Counted from the first letter of the stretch, positions 45,900-57,815 are shown. The stretch: DNA of 64,000 bases from Ascarosepion bandense (GCA_037127315.1 JBBBDQ010000913.1:5233501-5297500); one strand, 5' to 3'. Numbers and translations are program-made. The notes: generated by a model from the sequence alone, not told the origin.

Positions 45900-47640
45900 C
45901 ACTAGATTCAAAGAGCCGACACGGGTCTGGCGCTAGCTAGATTCAAAGAAGCCGACACGGGTCTGGCGCTAGCTAGATTCAAAGAAGCCGACACGGGTCT
46001 GGCGCTTAGCGATTCAAAGAAGCCGACACGGGTCTGGCGCTGGCTGATTCAAAGTTAGAAGCCGACACGGGTCTGGCGCTAGCTAGATTCAAAGAAGCCG
46101 ACATGGGTCTGGCGCTAGCTAGATCTGTGCAGTCGACACGGGGTCTGACGCCAGCCAGATTCAAAGAAGCCGACACGGGTCTGACGCTAGCTAGATTCAA
46201 AGAAGCCGACACGGGTCTGACGCTAGCTAGATTCAAAGAAGCCGACACGGGTCTGACGCTATTAGATTCAGCAGTCGACACGGGTCTGGCGCTAGCTAGA
46301 TTCAAAGAAGCCGACACGGGTCTGGCGCTAGCTAGATTCAAAGAAGCCGACACGGGTCTGGCGCTAGCTAGATTCAAAGAAGCCGGGACACGGGTTCGGC
46401 GCTAGCTAGATTCAAAGAAGCTGACACGGGTCTGGCGCTAGCTAGATTCAAAAAGCTGACACGGGTCTGACGCTAGCTAGATCTTGCGTGCCGACACGGG
46501 TCTGACGCTAGCTAGATTCAAAGAAGTCACACACGTGGGTCTGATGCTAGCTAGATTCAAAGAAGCCGACACGGGTCTGGCGCTAGCTAGATTCAAAGAA
46601 GCCGACACGGGTCTGGCGCTAGCTAGATTCAAAGAAGCCGACACGGGTCTGGCGCTAGCTAGATTCATAGCTGACACGGGTCTGACGCTAGCTAGATTCA
46701 AAGAAGCCGACACGGGTCTGACGCTAGCTAGATTCAAAAAAGAAGCCGACACGGGTCTGACGCTAGCTAGATTCAAAGAAGCCGACACGGGTCTGACGAA
46801 GTAGATTCAAAGAAGCCGACACGGGTTGGACGCTAGCTAGATTCAAAGAAGCCGACACGGGTCTGACGCTAGCTAGATTCAAAGAAGCCGACACGGGTCT
46901 GACGCTAGCTAGATTCAAAGAAGCTGACACGGGTCTGACGCTAGTTAGATCTCAAAGAAGCCGACACGGGTTCGACAAGAAGTAGATTCAAAGAAGCCGA
47001 CACGGGTCTGACGCTAGCTAGATTCAAAGAAGCCGACACGGTCTGGACGCCAGCTAGATTCAAAGAAGCCGACACGGGTCTGACGCTAGCTAGATTCAAA
47101 GAAGCCGACACGGGTCTGACGCTAGCTAGATTCAAAGAAGCCGACACGGGTCTGACGCTAGCTGATTCCAAAGAAGTTGACACGGGTCTGACGCTAGCTA
47201 GATTCAAAGAAGCCGACACGGGTCTGGCGCTAGCTAGATTCAAAGAAGCTGACACGGGTCTGGCGCTAGCTAGATTCAAAGAAGCCGACACGGGTCTGAC
47301 GCTGCTGGATTCAAAGAAGCCGACACGGGTCTGACGCTAGCTAGATTCAAAGAAGCCGACACGGGTCTGACGCTAGCTAGATCTAAAGAAGCCGACACGG
47401 CCCGATGCTAGCTAGATTCAAAGAAGCCGACACGGGTCTGACGCTAGCTAGATTCAAAGAAGCCGACACGGGTCTGACGCTAGCTAGATTCAAAGAAGCT
47501 GAGCACGGGTCTGACGCTAGCTAGATTCAAAGAAGCCGACACGGGTTCGACGCTAGCTAGATCTAAAGAAGCTGACACACGGGTCTGACGCTAGCTAGAT
47601 TCAAAGAAGCCGACACGGGTCTGACGCTAGCTAGATTCAA
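45900..47640. repeat. 36-bp minisatellite array
   Basis: About 48 units of GATTCAAAGAAGCCGACACG plus GGTCTGRCGCTAGCTA. It is far richer in G+C and CpG than the surroundings. Because 36 is a multiple of 3, the plus strand stays open as ARFKEADTGLTL units and the minus strand as SASLNLASVRPV units. Frame-breaking indels at about 46009, 46385, 46800, 46975, 47040 and 47290 argue against a coding exon. Confidence 0.95.
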
Positions 47641-47845
47641 AGAAGCCGTCATTGGTCCAATGCTCACGAGATTCATTGAGGTAGACCTGGATTCGGTGCT
47701 CACGAGATCCATTGAGGCAGACATGGTTTCGGTGCTCACGAGACCCATTGAGGCAGACATGGATTCGGTGCTCATGAGATTCCAAGTGGCAGACATGGAT
47801 TCGGTGCTCATGAGATTCCAAGTGGCAGACATGGCTGATGTAAAA
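47641..47845. repeat. Diverged edge units of the 36-bp array
   Basis: Five units of 36 bp of a different sequence (AGATTCATTGAGGTAGACC, TCGGTGCTCACG). They keep the 12-codon period in frame with the array: RxIEADMDSVLT on plus, MSASMDLVSTES on minus. Confidence 0.9.
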
Positions 47846-47903
47846 ATTTCTAGTGCAATATTAGGAAAATCTTAGAAGTGTCGTTGAAGTTCATTCAGCT
47901 CTT

Positions 47904-47905
<2 letters not shown>

Positions 47906-47940
<35 letters not shown>
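47906..47940. repeat. (CA)n microsatellite
   Basis: About 17 CA units shortly after the 36-bp array. Confidence 0.97.
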
Positions 47941-47944
<4 letters not shown>

Positions 47945-48047
47945 ACTGTAGTCAGGATCATCAAGCTAATGGGAACAATCCTATCCTTAGCTTCAGATTA
48001 TGTACTTTGCTGGGCGTACATACAGTTTTGAATTGAGTTTTTTTTCT

Positions 48048-48232
48048 TTCTCGTAGGTCAGTTGTCACTTAAGCTTATAGAACCATAGCTGGAGTGGGGA
48101 AGAATGAGATTCATTCTTGTCCCAAGGGTATTAACATTTAAGTAAATGTAATAAATTTGACTAGAATTCAAACTTGGCTCCCTGATTCCTCAAGCCTAAC
48201 CGCAATCCATTATACCATATTTCTGGATAAAG
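48048..48232 (-). mobile_element. tRNA-derived SINE, degenerate
   Basis: Reverse copy with GTCAGTTGTCACTTAAGC, an internal deletion, CCAAGGGTATTAACATTTAAG and box B (reverse AATTCAAACTTGGCTCC). Confidence 0.75.
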
Positions 48233-48516
48233 GTGCTCAATATCAGCCGAATAGATTGTATGTAAATATAAACAACAAACATTAAAATTCAGCTTCATGC
48301 TTGAATGTATGGCCTGTAGATGGCATTCAAGTATGAAACAAACTGTTGCCACTCGATGTTGACCTCAGTCCACTTAAAAAAAATATATATATTATATCCA
48401 AATGAATAAGGAATGAAGAAAATAATTGCAATGTTCAAAACATTAATTTAAAACAGTGCTCAGTATAAAAATGGAGCAATGAATATTTATTATTAATTAT
48501 ACTTTAGAACATGTAC

Positions 48517-48580
48517 AAACTATTACAAAATTGTACATTTTGTTTCAACATTGCAAGAACAATGTCTCATCAGGTAGTTA
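48517..48580 (-). ncRNA. Type I hammerhead ribozyme, nearly intact
   Basis: On the minus strand: CTGATGA at 48573-48567. Stem II GACATTG / CAATGTT (6 Watson-Crick pairs plus one G-U at the junction, loop TTCTTG). GAAA at 48546-48543. Stem III CAAAA/TTTTG. Then TA at 48525-48524. Stem I pairs AACTA with TAGTT over five bases, but the pair next to the cleavage site is C-A. The flanks (AAAACATTAATTTAAAACAG and AGTGCTC upstream on the plus strand) also occur beside the 10.6-kb ribozyme, so both come from one element family. Confidence 0.78.
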
Positions 48581-48639
48581 ATAATGATGGTAATAAACGT
48601 TTTATTCTATGGGATATAATGGGTGGTCACTTGTATTCG

Positions 48640-49062
48640 AGGATACCCATCTACTGGAGTGGCTAGCTAATCCCCATTGCAGATGCCTGCTCAGGTACAC
48701 TGGGGTTTACTGAGTAGACCTTAGTTACAGTTTCTGGGAGAGAGTGTGTTATTTAACATGAACAACAGCCTCAACAAAATCAGGATGCTCAAACCATTGG
48801 TTGTGGTGCCTTGTGACTTCAAGCTAGCCCAACCATTGACATCTCCTCAAAAAGAGCTATCAACCCAATTTTACTCACAAGGCTTGGGGCAACCTGTGGT
48901 ATGGTTTACAGGCACTTTCCAAAGGTGCCACACACTGGGATCACCTCCTTCGGACCGATAACATTAAGAAGCCAACTTCCTGACAAATTGACCATGGTGA
49001 GATTTGAACCCAGGCTTCATAGTCAGAAAGCAAATGTTCTAACCACTCGGCCATGTGCTCAT
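48640..49062 (-). mobile_element. tRNA-derived SINE of another family
   Basis: On the minus strand, 49062-49000 reads as a clear tRNA head: CACATGGCCGAGTGGTTAGA (box A) and CCTGGGTTCAAATCTCACC (box B). A body of about 350 bp follows, unrelated to the common SINE. Its downstream limit is unclear. Confidence 0.7.
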
Positions 49063-49254
49063 TTAGCCATACAAACAAGACCTGGCTAGGGCTAGACCAA
49101 CTTTTTCTCAGGTTATTTATATTGGCCTCATCATTGGTTTTATTGAAAAATAAAATGTGAATATTTCTTTATAGAAAAAGAACTTTTTAGTTGTAATAAA
49201 ACAAACCTTTCTGTAAAACTGTACTTTATTCTAAAATGTTTGCATTTTAACTAG

Positions 49255-49490
49255 GCCCTGTTTAAATAAAGGTTTACTGCCTAAATATAAATAAAGGTTT
49301 ACTACCTAAATATAAATAAAGGTTTACTACCTAAATATAAATAAAGGTTTACTACCTAAATATAAATAAAGGTTTACTACCTAAATATAAATAAAGGTTT
49401 ACTACCTAAATATAAATAAAGGTTTACTACCTAAATATAAATAAAGGTTTACTACCTAAATATAAATAAAGGTTTACTACCTAAATATAC
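49255..49490. repeat. 25-bp tandem repeat, 9 copies
   Basis: AAATAAAGGTTTACTACCTA plus AATAT, with the GGTTT of each unit at 49271, 49296 and every 25 bp to 49471. Only the first unit differs (GCC for ACC). Confidence 0.96.
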
Positions 49491-49659
49491 TATATTACAA
49501 ATTGTATATGCAGACAAGTTCAACTAAAGCCCAATATCTTTTTCATTTACCATGAAAAAAATGCTCACTATCATCTTTACAAGGTTTTGGACTTTTCTGA
49601 TATTTTCAGATACATCTTGACAATAGAATTGAGTGACTAATTTGTTTTTTACTGCCAAG

Positions 49660-49900
49660 AAAAGTCAGGACAGCATTGACTCATTACATCGATACCCTTA
49701 CAGCAGTGGCTACAAGCAAGTTGCTATTTTTACCTCTACTCACACCTATAAATATGCTGCCCTGTATTAAACTAGACCCTGTGTCATATTTGCTCTTGTT
49801 GGGTAGTAAATCTTAACTCATCTGGATTTCCCTAAAAGTTTACTTTGTTGATTTGAAATCAGAAAACCCTAGAAAGAAAAATGAACAATAAATTTCCAGT
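49660..49900. repeat. Unclassified dispersed repeat, copy 2
   Basis: Same order of blocks as 19785-20025 and same orientation, with a 16-bp insertion (TATTAAACTAGACC). Confidence 0.8.
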
Positions 49901-50039
49901 AAATTAAAATATAATAAACAAATAAGTAAAAATGAACAAGACATAAAAATATAGATTTTTTTTTTTTATGGTTGAACCATTTTCAGATTATTTAAATCCA
50001 GAAAACCATTCTAAATTGTGAGAATGTTTTTGGAGATGA

Positions 50040-50222
50040 TTTGCTGATATAAGTCCTAATAACTAATCCATAGCTGAGGACAGAAAAGGTGGATTCATGC
50101 CATTCTCAAGTGTATTTGCATGTAAGTAATGAACCCAACCCAATTAATGAACCCAATTTGAACTCAACATTTTGATTTCCAATTCTGAGTTGTTATCCAT
50201 TACACTACCTGCACACACAAGC
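50040..50222 (-). mobile_element. tRNA-derived SINE, very degenerate
   Basis: The order CCATAGCTGAGGACAG, TTCTCAAGTGTATTTGCATG, AATTTGAACTC and TGTTATCCATTACAC follows the reverse SINE, with a small internal duplication of AATGAACCCAA. Confidence 0.65.
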
Positions 50223-50281
50223 TTGTTAATTTTAACACCTCTAAAATGAAACTGGTCTCTTAATAGTTTTAGAGAACCTTT

Positions 50282-50470
50282 TTTGCCTTTTATCGGCATG
50301 GCTGATTCTAATCTCCAGGAAAATTATTCCATACACCTTTTTGGGCTAATGTTTCCCATTGACATGAAGCGGAAACATTGTATTGAATCATTTGCTAAGT
50401 CTGATGCTAGGAAAGTTATTTCCCTATGTCATCCCAGACAATCTTTATTTGTATTATTTACAATAAATGA
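50282..50470 (+). mobile_element. Old LINE fragment
   Basis: GCTGATTCTAATCTCCAGG, TGACATGAAGCGGAAACATT and GAATCATTTGCTAAGTCTG correspond to the SDLKWNDYIESIAKS block. Confidence 0.7.
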
Positions 50471-50514
50471 ACTGTTGACCTCATCTTTAGTGCTGTATCC
50501 GTGATGTTTCAATT

Positions 50515-51012
50515 GTTGTATGCTCTGAACTTCTTCAGGTGATTAGAAGAAGGCTGGAGTGTACAACATTCGAAATGTTGTTGATATGGAAATTAAGATG
50601 AGAACAATAGTCCAAACAATGTAAATAATTACAATATCTTGTCTCAGATATATAAACAGATCCTGAAAAAGCCAAAACATACAACAGCAGAAATGTTGTG
50701 GATATGGCAATAAAGATGAGGACAATAGTCCAAATAATGTAAATAATTACAATACCTTGCCTCAGTAATATAAACAGATCCTGAAGAAGGCCGGAGTGTA
50801 CAACGGCTGAAATGTTGTGAATATGGCAACAAAGGTGTAGACAATAGTCCAAATAATGTAAATAATTACAATACCTTGCCTCAGAAATATAAACAGATCC
50901 TGAAGAAGGCCAAAGTGTACAATGGCTGAAATGTCATGGATATGGGAATAAAGGACAACAGTCCAAATAATGTAAATAATTACACTGCCTTGTCTCAGAA
51001 ATATAGACAAAT
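50515..51012. repeat. Tandem array of about 118-bp units with hammerhead-like core
   Basis: Units start near 50533, 50662, 50778 and 50898: CCTGAAGAAGGCC, GTGTACAACGGCTGAAATG, GACAATAGTCCAAATAATG, ATATAAACAGAT. The same unit occurs singly in reverse at 29150-29245, 39805-39880 and 61314-61402. Confidence 0.85.
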
Positions 51013-51017
51013 CGAAA

Positions 51018-51850
51018 ATTTTTCTTACCAGAATCTATCTTACACATTTATAAGTCTACCATGTTTGAAAATTACTGCTACCTTTAGTCTGGTGCTTCTG
51101 TGGTGTGTCTAAAGACCCTTGATAAAACATCAGGAAGATTGGTCCTGACCTGGCATCTAAGCTTTGGTGGTTTTACAACAAATGTAAAGTAAATTCTCAG
51201 TGTCTTTTTCATAAACACCGTCACGGAAATTGTTCTGATGAACTTTTCTCAAAAATAATTACATTATGAATTTAAGTGCAGTATTCAATTGGAGTAGATA
51301 GACTAAACTATTGCCCAGTTCACACTCCACCCATGTCTATTGAACAGGTGAAGAGGCTCATCCCTTGTTTCCTGTTTAGGATGCGGTTTCCGGTTTTCTC
51401 TTTTCCAATCTTCTCACTTTTTTTTTTTTTTTCAATTGGAGCAGATAAACTAAACTATTACCCGGTTCACACTCCACCCATGTCTATTGAACAGGTGAAG
51501 AGGCTCATCCCTTGTTTCCTGTTTAGGACGCGGTTTCCGGTTTTCTCTTTTCTATTCTTTTCACTCCTATGTAGCCCCCTGCGCATCAGTGGCATTACCG
51601 CCTTGCCCGGGGTGATATGATTAAAAAAAAAAAAATTAGATTGGCAACAAGATCTCATCATTTTATAAATGAAATGGCTAGATGCAATCATGAGTTTCTT
51701 CGGCACTTATCACTTGTGAAACTCTTCCAGATTTGTGCTTTCCAGTCAACGTTAATCTTCAAAAATTTACCATTTGTCTTAATTCTTGTTCTTTTATTGT
51801 TCTCTCTCTTTAATTATGTTTCCTTTTTCTTATTCAGTAATCTTTTGCAT
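51018..51850 (+). mobile_element. Old LINE fragments with a young 3' end insertion
   Basis: 51018-51290 and 51640-51840 are degraded coding parts. Between them a sequence with CCCATGTCTATTGAACAGG and CCTGTTTAGGACGCGG is present twice in tandem (51285-51415, 51434-51555), followed by a conserved LINE 3' end (TATGTAGCCCCCTGCGCATC to GGGGTGATATGATTAAAAAA, 51567-51632). Confidence 0.75.
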
Positions 51851-51852
51851 CA

Positions 51853-52005
51853 TAAAGGCTTGGAATTAGAAATCAGAGAGCCAAGTTCCAATTCCTGTGG
51901 GGTTTGTTATATTCATTTAGGCACAAATACCCTTGGGAAAGGGTATGAATCCACCTCTTCTTCTCTAGCTATGAGTTGACTAATAAAACTTGTATCACTA
52001 AATCA
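51853..52005 (+). mobile_element. Degenerate tRNA-derived SINE
   Basis: AGAGAGCCAAGTTCCAATTCC, GGCACAAATACCCTTGGG and CTCTAGCTATGAGTTGAC in order, ending in TGTATCACTAAATCATTATC like the copy at 20992. The box A half is missing. Confidence 0.7.
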
Positions 52006-53105
52006 TTATCTCAAAAAAAAAAAAAAAGAAAAAAAGTCTTACAATACAAAAACATTTTCTGGCTTTAAATAACCTGCAAAGGGTTGACAAACAGTAGAAA
52101 ACAAACCAACCAATCAATAAAAAAAAACCAAATGTACCTACAACAGGGATTGTTTAGAACCTCAGCAGAGAAGAAAGCAAACTCCTCTTGGGACTATTTT
52201 GCAGTTAGTGAAAACTAGTACTAATGTAAGACTTTCATAATAGCAATATTGAAAAGCAGAAGATACATACATTCTGGGTAATTTTATAAACCATTTTAAC
52301 CCTAGAAATACCAGGTAACCTTGCTAGTAAAAATAAAAAAAAAAGACCCCCCCCCAAAAAAAAGGAATCAAATCTATGGTATTTGATTTAGAAGTAAACA
52401 GTCTTTGATATTTGCTGGGGGTTGTTTCCCCACCCACCCCCTTTTTCACCAACATCCATTTTGGTAAACATTTTGACTAAAAATAAATCCCGTACTGATT
52501 GAAATGAAGTTGGATTGAAAGAATCTGGAGAATTGGTAAAAGGTCACCGTCTTGGCTTCTGAATACAAACAGCCAAAACTGTCTTCTGGGATTGCAGTAG
52601 GAATTCCGACACCAAAGCACTTTTCTACTCCTGTCACACATGCACTTCAAGAGTTTGAAATGCCTTAATTTAGTCACTTGTCTGCTGGAACAACTTTTCA
52701 GGCATTGGAAAATAGAAATGAGATTTCTGATAACATTTTATGATATAGGTTTGGTTCTAAATAGTGTCACCTATCAACAATCTGTGCAAGAAAATATTCC
52801 AGCATATTGCACACATTCTTTTCACCTTTTATAACTAGAAGGTAAAGAGAACATGATAATTTGGCCTTTTATAAAGCTGTGAATTTTGCTTTTCTATGAT
52901 ATTGCAGTTAATTTTACACTTCTCTGATACTGCTGTGAATATTGCATTTCATGGTATTCCATTGAATTTAATTATTTTATGATATTGGACTTCCCTAATA
53001 TTGCAACAAATTTTGCTCTTCAATTATGCAATGTATTTTGCACTTCTGATATTGCAATGTTTTTGCTCTTCACTGTTACTACATCACATTTTCTTATCTA
53101 ATACT
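52005..53105. other. Unrecognised sequence
   Basis: Contains repeated short TGATATTGCA motifs at 52890-53070 and a C-run at 52347. No coding similarity. Confidence 0.6.
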
Positions 53106-53472
53106 AGCAGAATAGCCTGGTGTTGCTCGAGTGTAATGAAATCTTTAAAATTCATCCATGGTCCTGGAGCTCAGGCTCTTTGGACGTTGGCACGAAAGAC
53201 TAAAAAGCAATAGTTGTTTCCAGTTAAAGCAAAACTGTAAACTGAAAGAAAAATTAATGGATGTAAGTCAAATTTTGATTTCCTGGTATTGATATCAAAT
53301 AAGTTTTTTTCGTCAAACTGAATTTTGAAGGCTAAGTAAGTCCTCTGAGTAAATGGTATCATGGCTGAGACTAAGAACTATAATTATACCTACTTAGAGC
53401 CAAATCCGAAGCAAAAACTAAAATGAAAGGGCTGAAAAAATACAGACATACAGGCAGATAAACAGACATCAT
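53106..53472 (-). mobile_element. Helitron-like element, diverged
   Basis: ACTAGCAGAATAGCCTGGTG at the left is the reverse 3' end. The body TAAAAAGCAATAGTTGTTTCC and ACAGGCAGATAAACAGAC recur. A 120-bp unrelated segment (53300-53440) replaces part of the body. Confidence 0.68.
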
Positions 53473-53473
53473 A

Positions 53474-54060
53474 ATACAAGCATTTCAGAGTGTTTGGGTG
53501 TCAATCTCAGGACTTTCTCTGTCCCCAAAAGATGTACTGAGAGTGATGGAAACCAAATATTTAGTTAGCATCATAGCATTTGAAGTGATCCCTAGTGATG
53601 GTAATGTTATGCCTCCATTCATCTTCCCATGGGATCTCAGACTCAACACAGAGGCCTACATCAAGTGTCTTGAATAGGTAATGCTGCTCTTGGTCAAGAA
53701 AATGGCAGCTAAAAGACCTTATGCCTGGCAACAGGACTCTGCATAATACCACACAAGCAAGAGAACCCAGTCATGGCTGTCAGATAATTTCTGCAACCAC
53801 AACACCCCCCTGGCCACTTAATTGTCTAGACTGCAACTCACTGATTATTGTGTGTGGGGCACAATTGAATGAGTAACCAACAAAACTCCTTACACCACCA
53901 AAGATGAATTGGAGACAATGATTATGGCAAGATACACCAACTTAAAAAAAGAGACCGTCCAGATAATTTGTGGAAGATTCTGAAGTTGTCTGGAGGCCGT
54001 GATTGAAGGCATTGTCAAATTTATTGATTAAATTTGCTCTTCAGTATTTCTAGATATTTT
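53474..54060 (+). pseudogene. Dead mariner-type transposase
   Basis: Plus-strand codons in shifting frames give MVFGVVTSDGNVMPPF-like sequence (about 53560-53620), the AWQQDSA block at about 53726 and TSKRTQSWLSDNF at about 53755. The Asp-Cys-Asn block after LNCLD (53825-53845) and VWGT at about 53855 follow, with TKDELE further on. This is the DD(D/E)-type transposase of mariner elements. Several frameshifts and stops; terminal repeats not located. Confidence 0.82.
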
Positions 54061-54139
54061 TGTGTAATTTTGATAAATATGTATATTAAAATGAGATGTT
54101 AGTGTTAGTTTCATTTTTGCATATTATATAATTTATCCA

Positions 54140-54181
<42 letters not shown>

Positions 54182-54195
54182 CATACACACACACA

Positions 54196-54750
54196 TCTAA
54201 TCTAAATCTAAACTTATTTATAAATGGAACTTTGTGTATGTGTGTATCTGTGTGTCCGTATTATATAGACTCTGAAACGGCTGAACTGATTTTCTTGGAA
54301 ATTTACACAGTTGTACTATAAGCATCTGTGAGTGTTCTTAGCTAGGTTTTGTGTCGAGGTACCGCCGATAAATATCGAAAATCGATAATCAAAAAAATTG
54401 GGTTATAGAAGGAGTGGTCCGATTTTAATCAAATTTGATACACTCATAGACAAAGACATAAGAAATGATATTCAGAAGTTTCAAGGTTGCAGTTCTGGCA
54501 ATAGTGCAGAAAATCGATAATATATCTATAAAAGGCAAGATGTTTTTGTGTGTTTGTGTCTGTTTATCTGCCTGTATGTCTGTTTGACTTACAGACATTA
54601 ATTTTTCTTTCAGTCTACGTTTTTGCTTTAATTGGAAACAACTATTGCTTTTTAGTCTTTCGTGCCAATGTCCAAAGAATCTGAGCTCCAGAATCATGGA
54701 TTAGTTTTAAAGCTTTCATTACACCCAAGCAAAGCCGGGCTACACTGCTA

Positions 54751-54751
<1 letters not shown>
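54196..54751 (+). mobile_element. Helitron-like non-autonomous element
   Basis: The same family as 15177-15738, better preserved: TCTAATCTAAATC start, a body with CTTTTTAGTCTTTCGTGCC, and an end with CAAAGCCGGGCTACACTGCTAG followed by T. The GCCGGGC hairpin half before CTAG is clear. Confidence 0.78.
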
Positions 54752-54792
<41 letters not shown>

Positions 54793-54804
54793 GCAGCGAT
54801 TTCT

Positions 54805-55593
54805 CTTTTATGCAGGTTTCATTAAAAATGACAGACATTATATTACGGTTAAATTTTTTTTTATATAATTTGATATAATGTGATGATTTTTTTTCTTTTG
54901 AGAACATAAATTATATAAAAATTTGTCTGAATGTTTTGTTTATCTGAGCGCTTTTGACTATAATTTTAGCTATTATTGAGGATGGATTTTATCTTGCATG
55001 TAACAGAATGTATGTAATGTTATATATAATTGTAGAGTAGTACATATGTTTTATGTCCTGAACACATTGTTAGCATGTTTGCAGTTAATATTATTGTGTG
55101 TTGGGTTTTTTCTTTTTTGTTAATAATGCTTCCATTATTTATAGCCTTTTCTTGCATGTGGATGATGTCATGATATTCGTATTATCAATGAGTATGTTAC
55201 AAACAGGGTTTAGTAGGTCTTTGTGTGTGTTTAAATGAGATTGAATTGAGCTTTGTTCTGAGAGATGCAGTATGATTCTGATTCAATTTTGTAGTTGTAT
55301 GGCCCATATAATTATTTATGAAAATAGATGAATCAAGAACACAGTTCTTCAAAGGACATGTTCAAAATATAAAACATACGCACTACTCTACAAACATACA
55401 TAACACTACATACATTCTGTTACACATAAAATAAAATCCATCGTCAATAAAAGTATTGCTGAAAGTGCTTGAATAAACAAAACATTCAGACAATTTTTAT
55501 ATAATTTATGTCATCTAAAGAAAAAATAAAGATCACATGAAAAATTACATAAAAACTAATAAAAAATAATACTTTGTCATTTTTAATGAAATA

Positions 55594-55637
<44 letters not shown>

Positions 55638-56297
55638 AAATTAAATAAATTGCAAATGTTGTTTGCTTATTTTTAATAAAATCCTAGACATTTACAACAA
55701 CATTCCTGTCTACATTCACAATATAAAAAAATAATGATCGATAATACAACTATCCTACACCAAGAAAATAACAAAAGCAAACTACAGATTCTCGAGGCAA
55801 TATTCATTAAAACACTTAAGCCGTCAATTAATAGAATCAGCTATGAATACTGTAGTAATGTTCTGAAATGTTTGTAAAAAGAACAGTTTTTTAACACAAG
55901 CATGACCATGGCATTACAACATATAAAAAAAATTCCATTTTGGATAATTTTCACGTTTTAATGAACACAAGCAATTTCTCAACCGTTATATTTGAAGCAG
56001 AAAAAAAAATGTACAGTAATTTTTAGCAACACAGTTTTCTGGTTACATTTATTACCCTAACTCACACTCCTGAAGATGATCTCAGAAAGAAGTTGAAAGT
56101 ACTTGGATACCTTGAGAAATAAATAAAAATAACATCTGCCAGCATTACAGCTCATTTCTGACATCTTTTGATTGTAATACACGAAAGATTATTCATGAGT
56201 ATGAACAGATTTTATTAAAAATAAGCAAACAATGTTTGGAATTTATTTAATCTGACATGTTTAAAAGAACATTTGCTGGCTAAATACACACACATGC

Positions 56298-56329
<32 letters not shown>

Positions 56330-57685
56330 CACTCAATATGTCACGTGACATAATAAAAGTAAGTCATTCTCCTCTCTTTCACACTCTCAATACAACATGA
56401 TAGTGATTGTTGGAAACTTTCATATCTTATTTAACTTTTTTCTTAATGAAAAGACATTTTTCCCAGACTCATTTCTTCACATAAAAATTTAAGACAAGAC
56501 AATTTAGCCAATGAGATTCAAATTCTCATTGATTGCTCTAATAAAACAAAGTCACAATGAAAAACCCATTCCCATGAGTCAAACACAATGATTTCTCTTT
56601 TTCATCATTTCAGAATGGCTAATGAGGAAATTTCTTTGTCCTCGTTCCTCTTAATCTAACAACAAATTGGACAGTGATTCCACACAATACATAGATAATG
56701 ATGCAGTCTAGGAATGCATATTAAGATCTATCACAAGTAACTTGTCCTCAGAGGCCTTCAGACTTTGACAGCAAATCAGATGGTGATAATTTTAGACAAT
56801 GAATAAATTCAGTAATAATAATGCAATTTAGTATTTTAGAATAGACTATTTAGTTGTAATAATACTGCAGGTTAACAATACTCTGATTTTGTTTATTTTT
56901 TGTAGGCTGTCTTGATTACTAAGGAAAGATAGTGGAGTGGTTTCCCCTATTGTCTTATCTACTGTTTGAAATTCAGATTTTTCCTTCTCTTTACCAATCA
57001 CAACTGCAGAATTCAGTCTATCCTACTATTTAACTCATAGCAAGGGGTTAAAGTCATTCATTACCCCCAGCACATTTTTATGAATTTAATTTTAAGAAAA
57101 AAAAAATGCTTTTTCCAAATATTGTACAAATTTACATAATGTATTTTTCTTTTTTTCTTTTTACAAAAAAATACATTCATTGTTCATACAAAACAAGGCT
57201 CGAGAGCCATGCAATGTACAGGGTTACTAAGTAAAATTGTTGCAAAGAAAGAGAGAAAAGAAAGCAAGAATTGCATATAAGGAGGATAGGTATGATAGAT
57301 AGCAGTTGACCTTGGACTTGAAGAGAGCAGGATTGTAGTTGTCAGGGAAACATCCTCTCAAACAAAACACATTGTGGATGGTACTTTTGTAGAACTGTGT
57401 TCTTGATTCATCTATTTTCATAAATAATTATATGGGCCATACAACTACAAAATTGAATCAGAATCTCACTGCATCTCTCAGAACAAAGCTCAATTCAATC
57501 TCATTTAAACACACACAAAGACCTACTAAACCCTGTTTGTAACATACTCATTGATAATACGAATATCATGATATCATCCACATGCAAGAAAAGGCTAAAA
57601 ATAATGGAAGCATTATTAACAAAAAAGAAAAAACCCAACACACAATAATATTAACTGCAAACACGCTAACAAAATGTAGAAATGA
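54805..57685. repeat. Interleaved inverted repeats (A-B-A'-B')
   Basis: Block A (54810-55055) is complementary to 55365-55595. Block B (55065-55345) is complementary to 57405-57680. Between A' and B' a further element of about 630 bp has its own ends (55633-55690 and 56207-56263 in reverse: TTTTATTAAAAATAAGCAAAC). No coding. Confidence 0.82.
57175..57395 (-). mobile_element. LINE C-terminal fragment
   Basis: The minus-strand reading has GCFPDNYNPALFKSKVNCYL, which parallels CFPDSYNLQVFKCRVNRHL of the 17-kb copy. It lies at the edge of the inverted-repeat block. Confidence 0.7.
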
Positions 57686-57815
57686 AAGTTTACATATGCT
57701 TACAATTTTATGCATATTTACAGTTTGTGGTCTGACCATTATTGAGACCCCATCCAGAAGAATGGCTTATCCCCCCCATCATAGTTTGGTAGTTTACCAA
57801 TTTGAATATATATAT

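Noticed and set aside
46006..47291. Repetitive proteins of 100-123 codons on both strands
   Set aside because: They are products of the 36-bp period with frame-breaking indels between blocks; no splice or start context.
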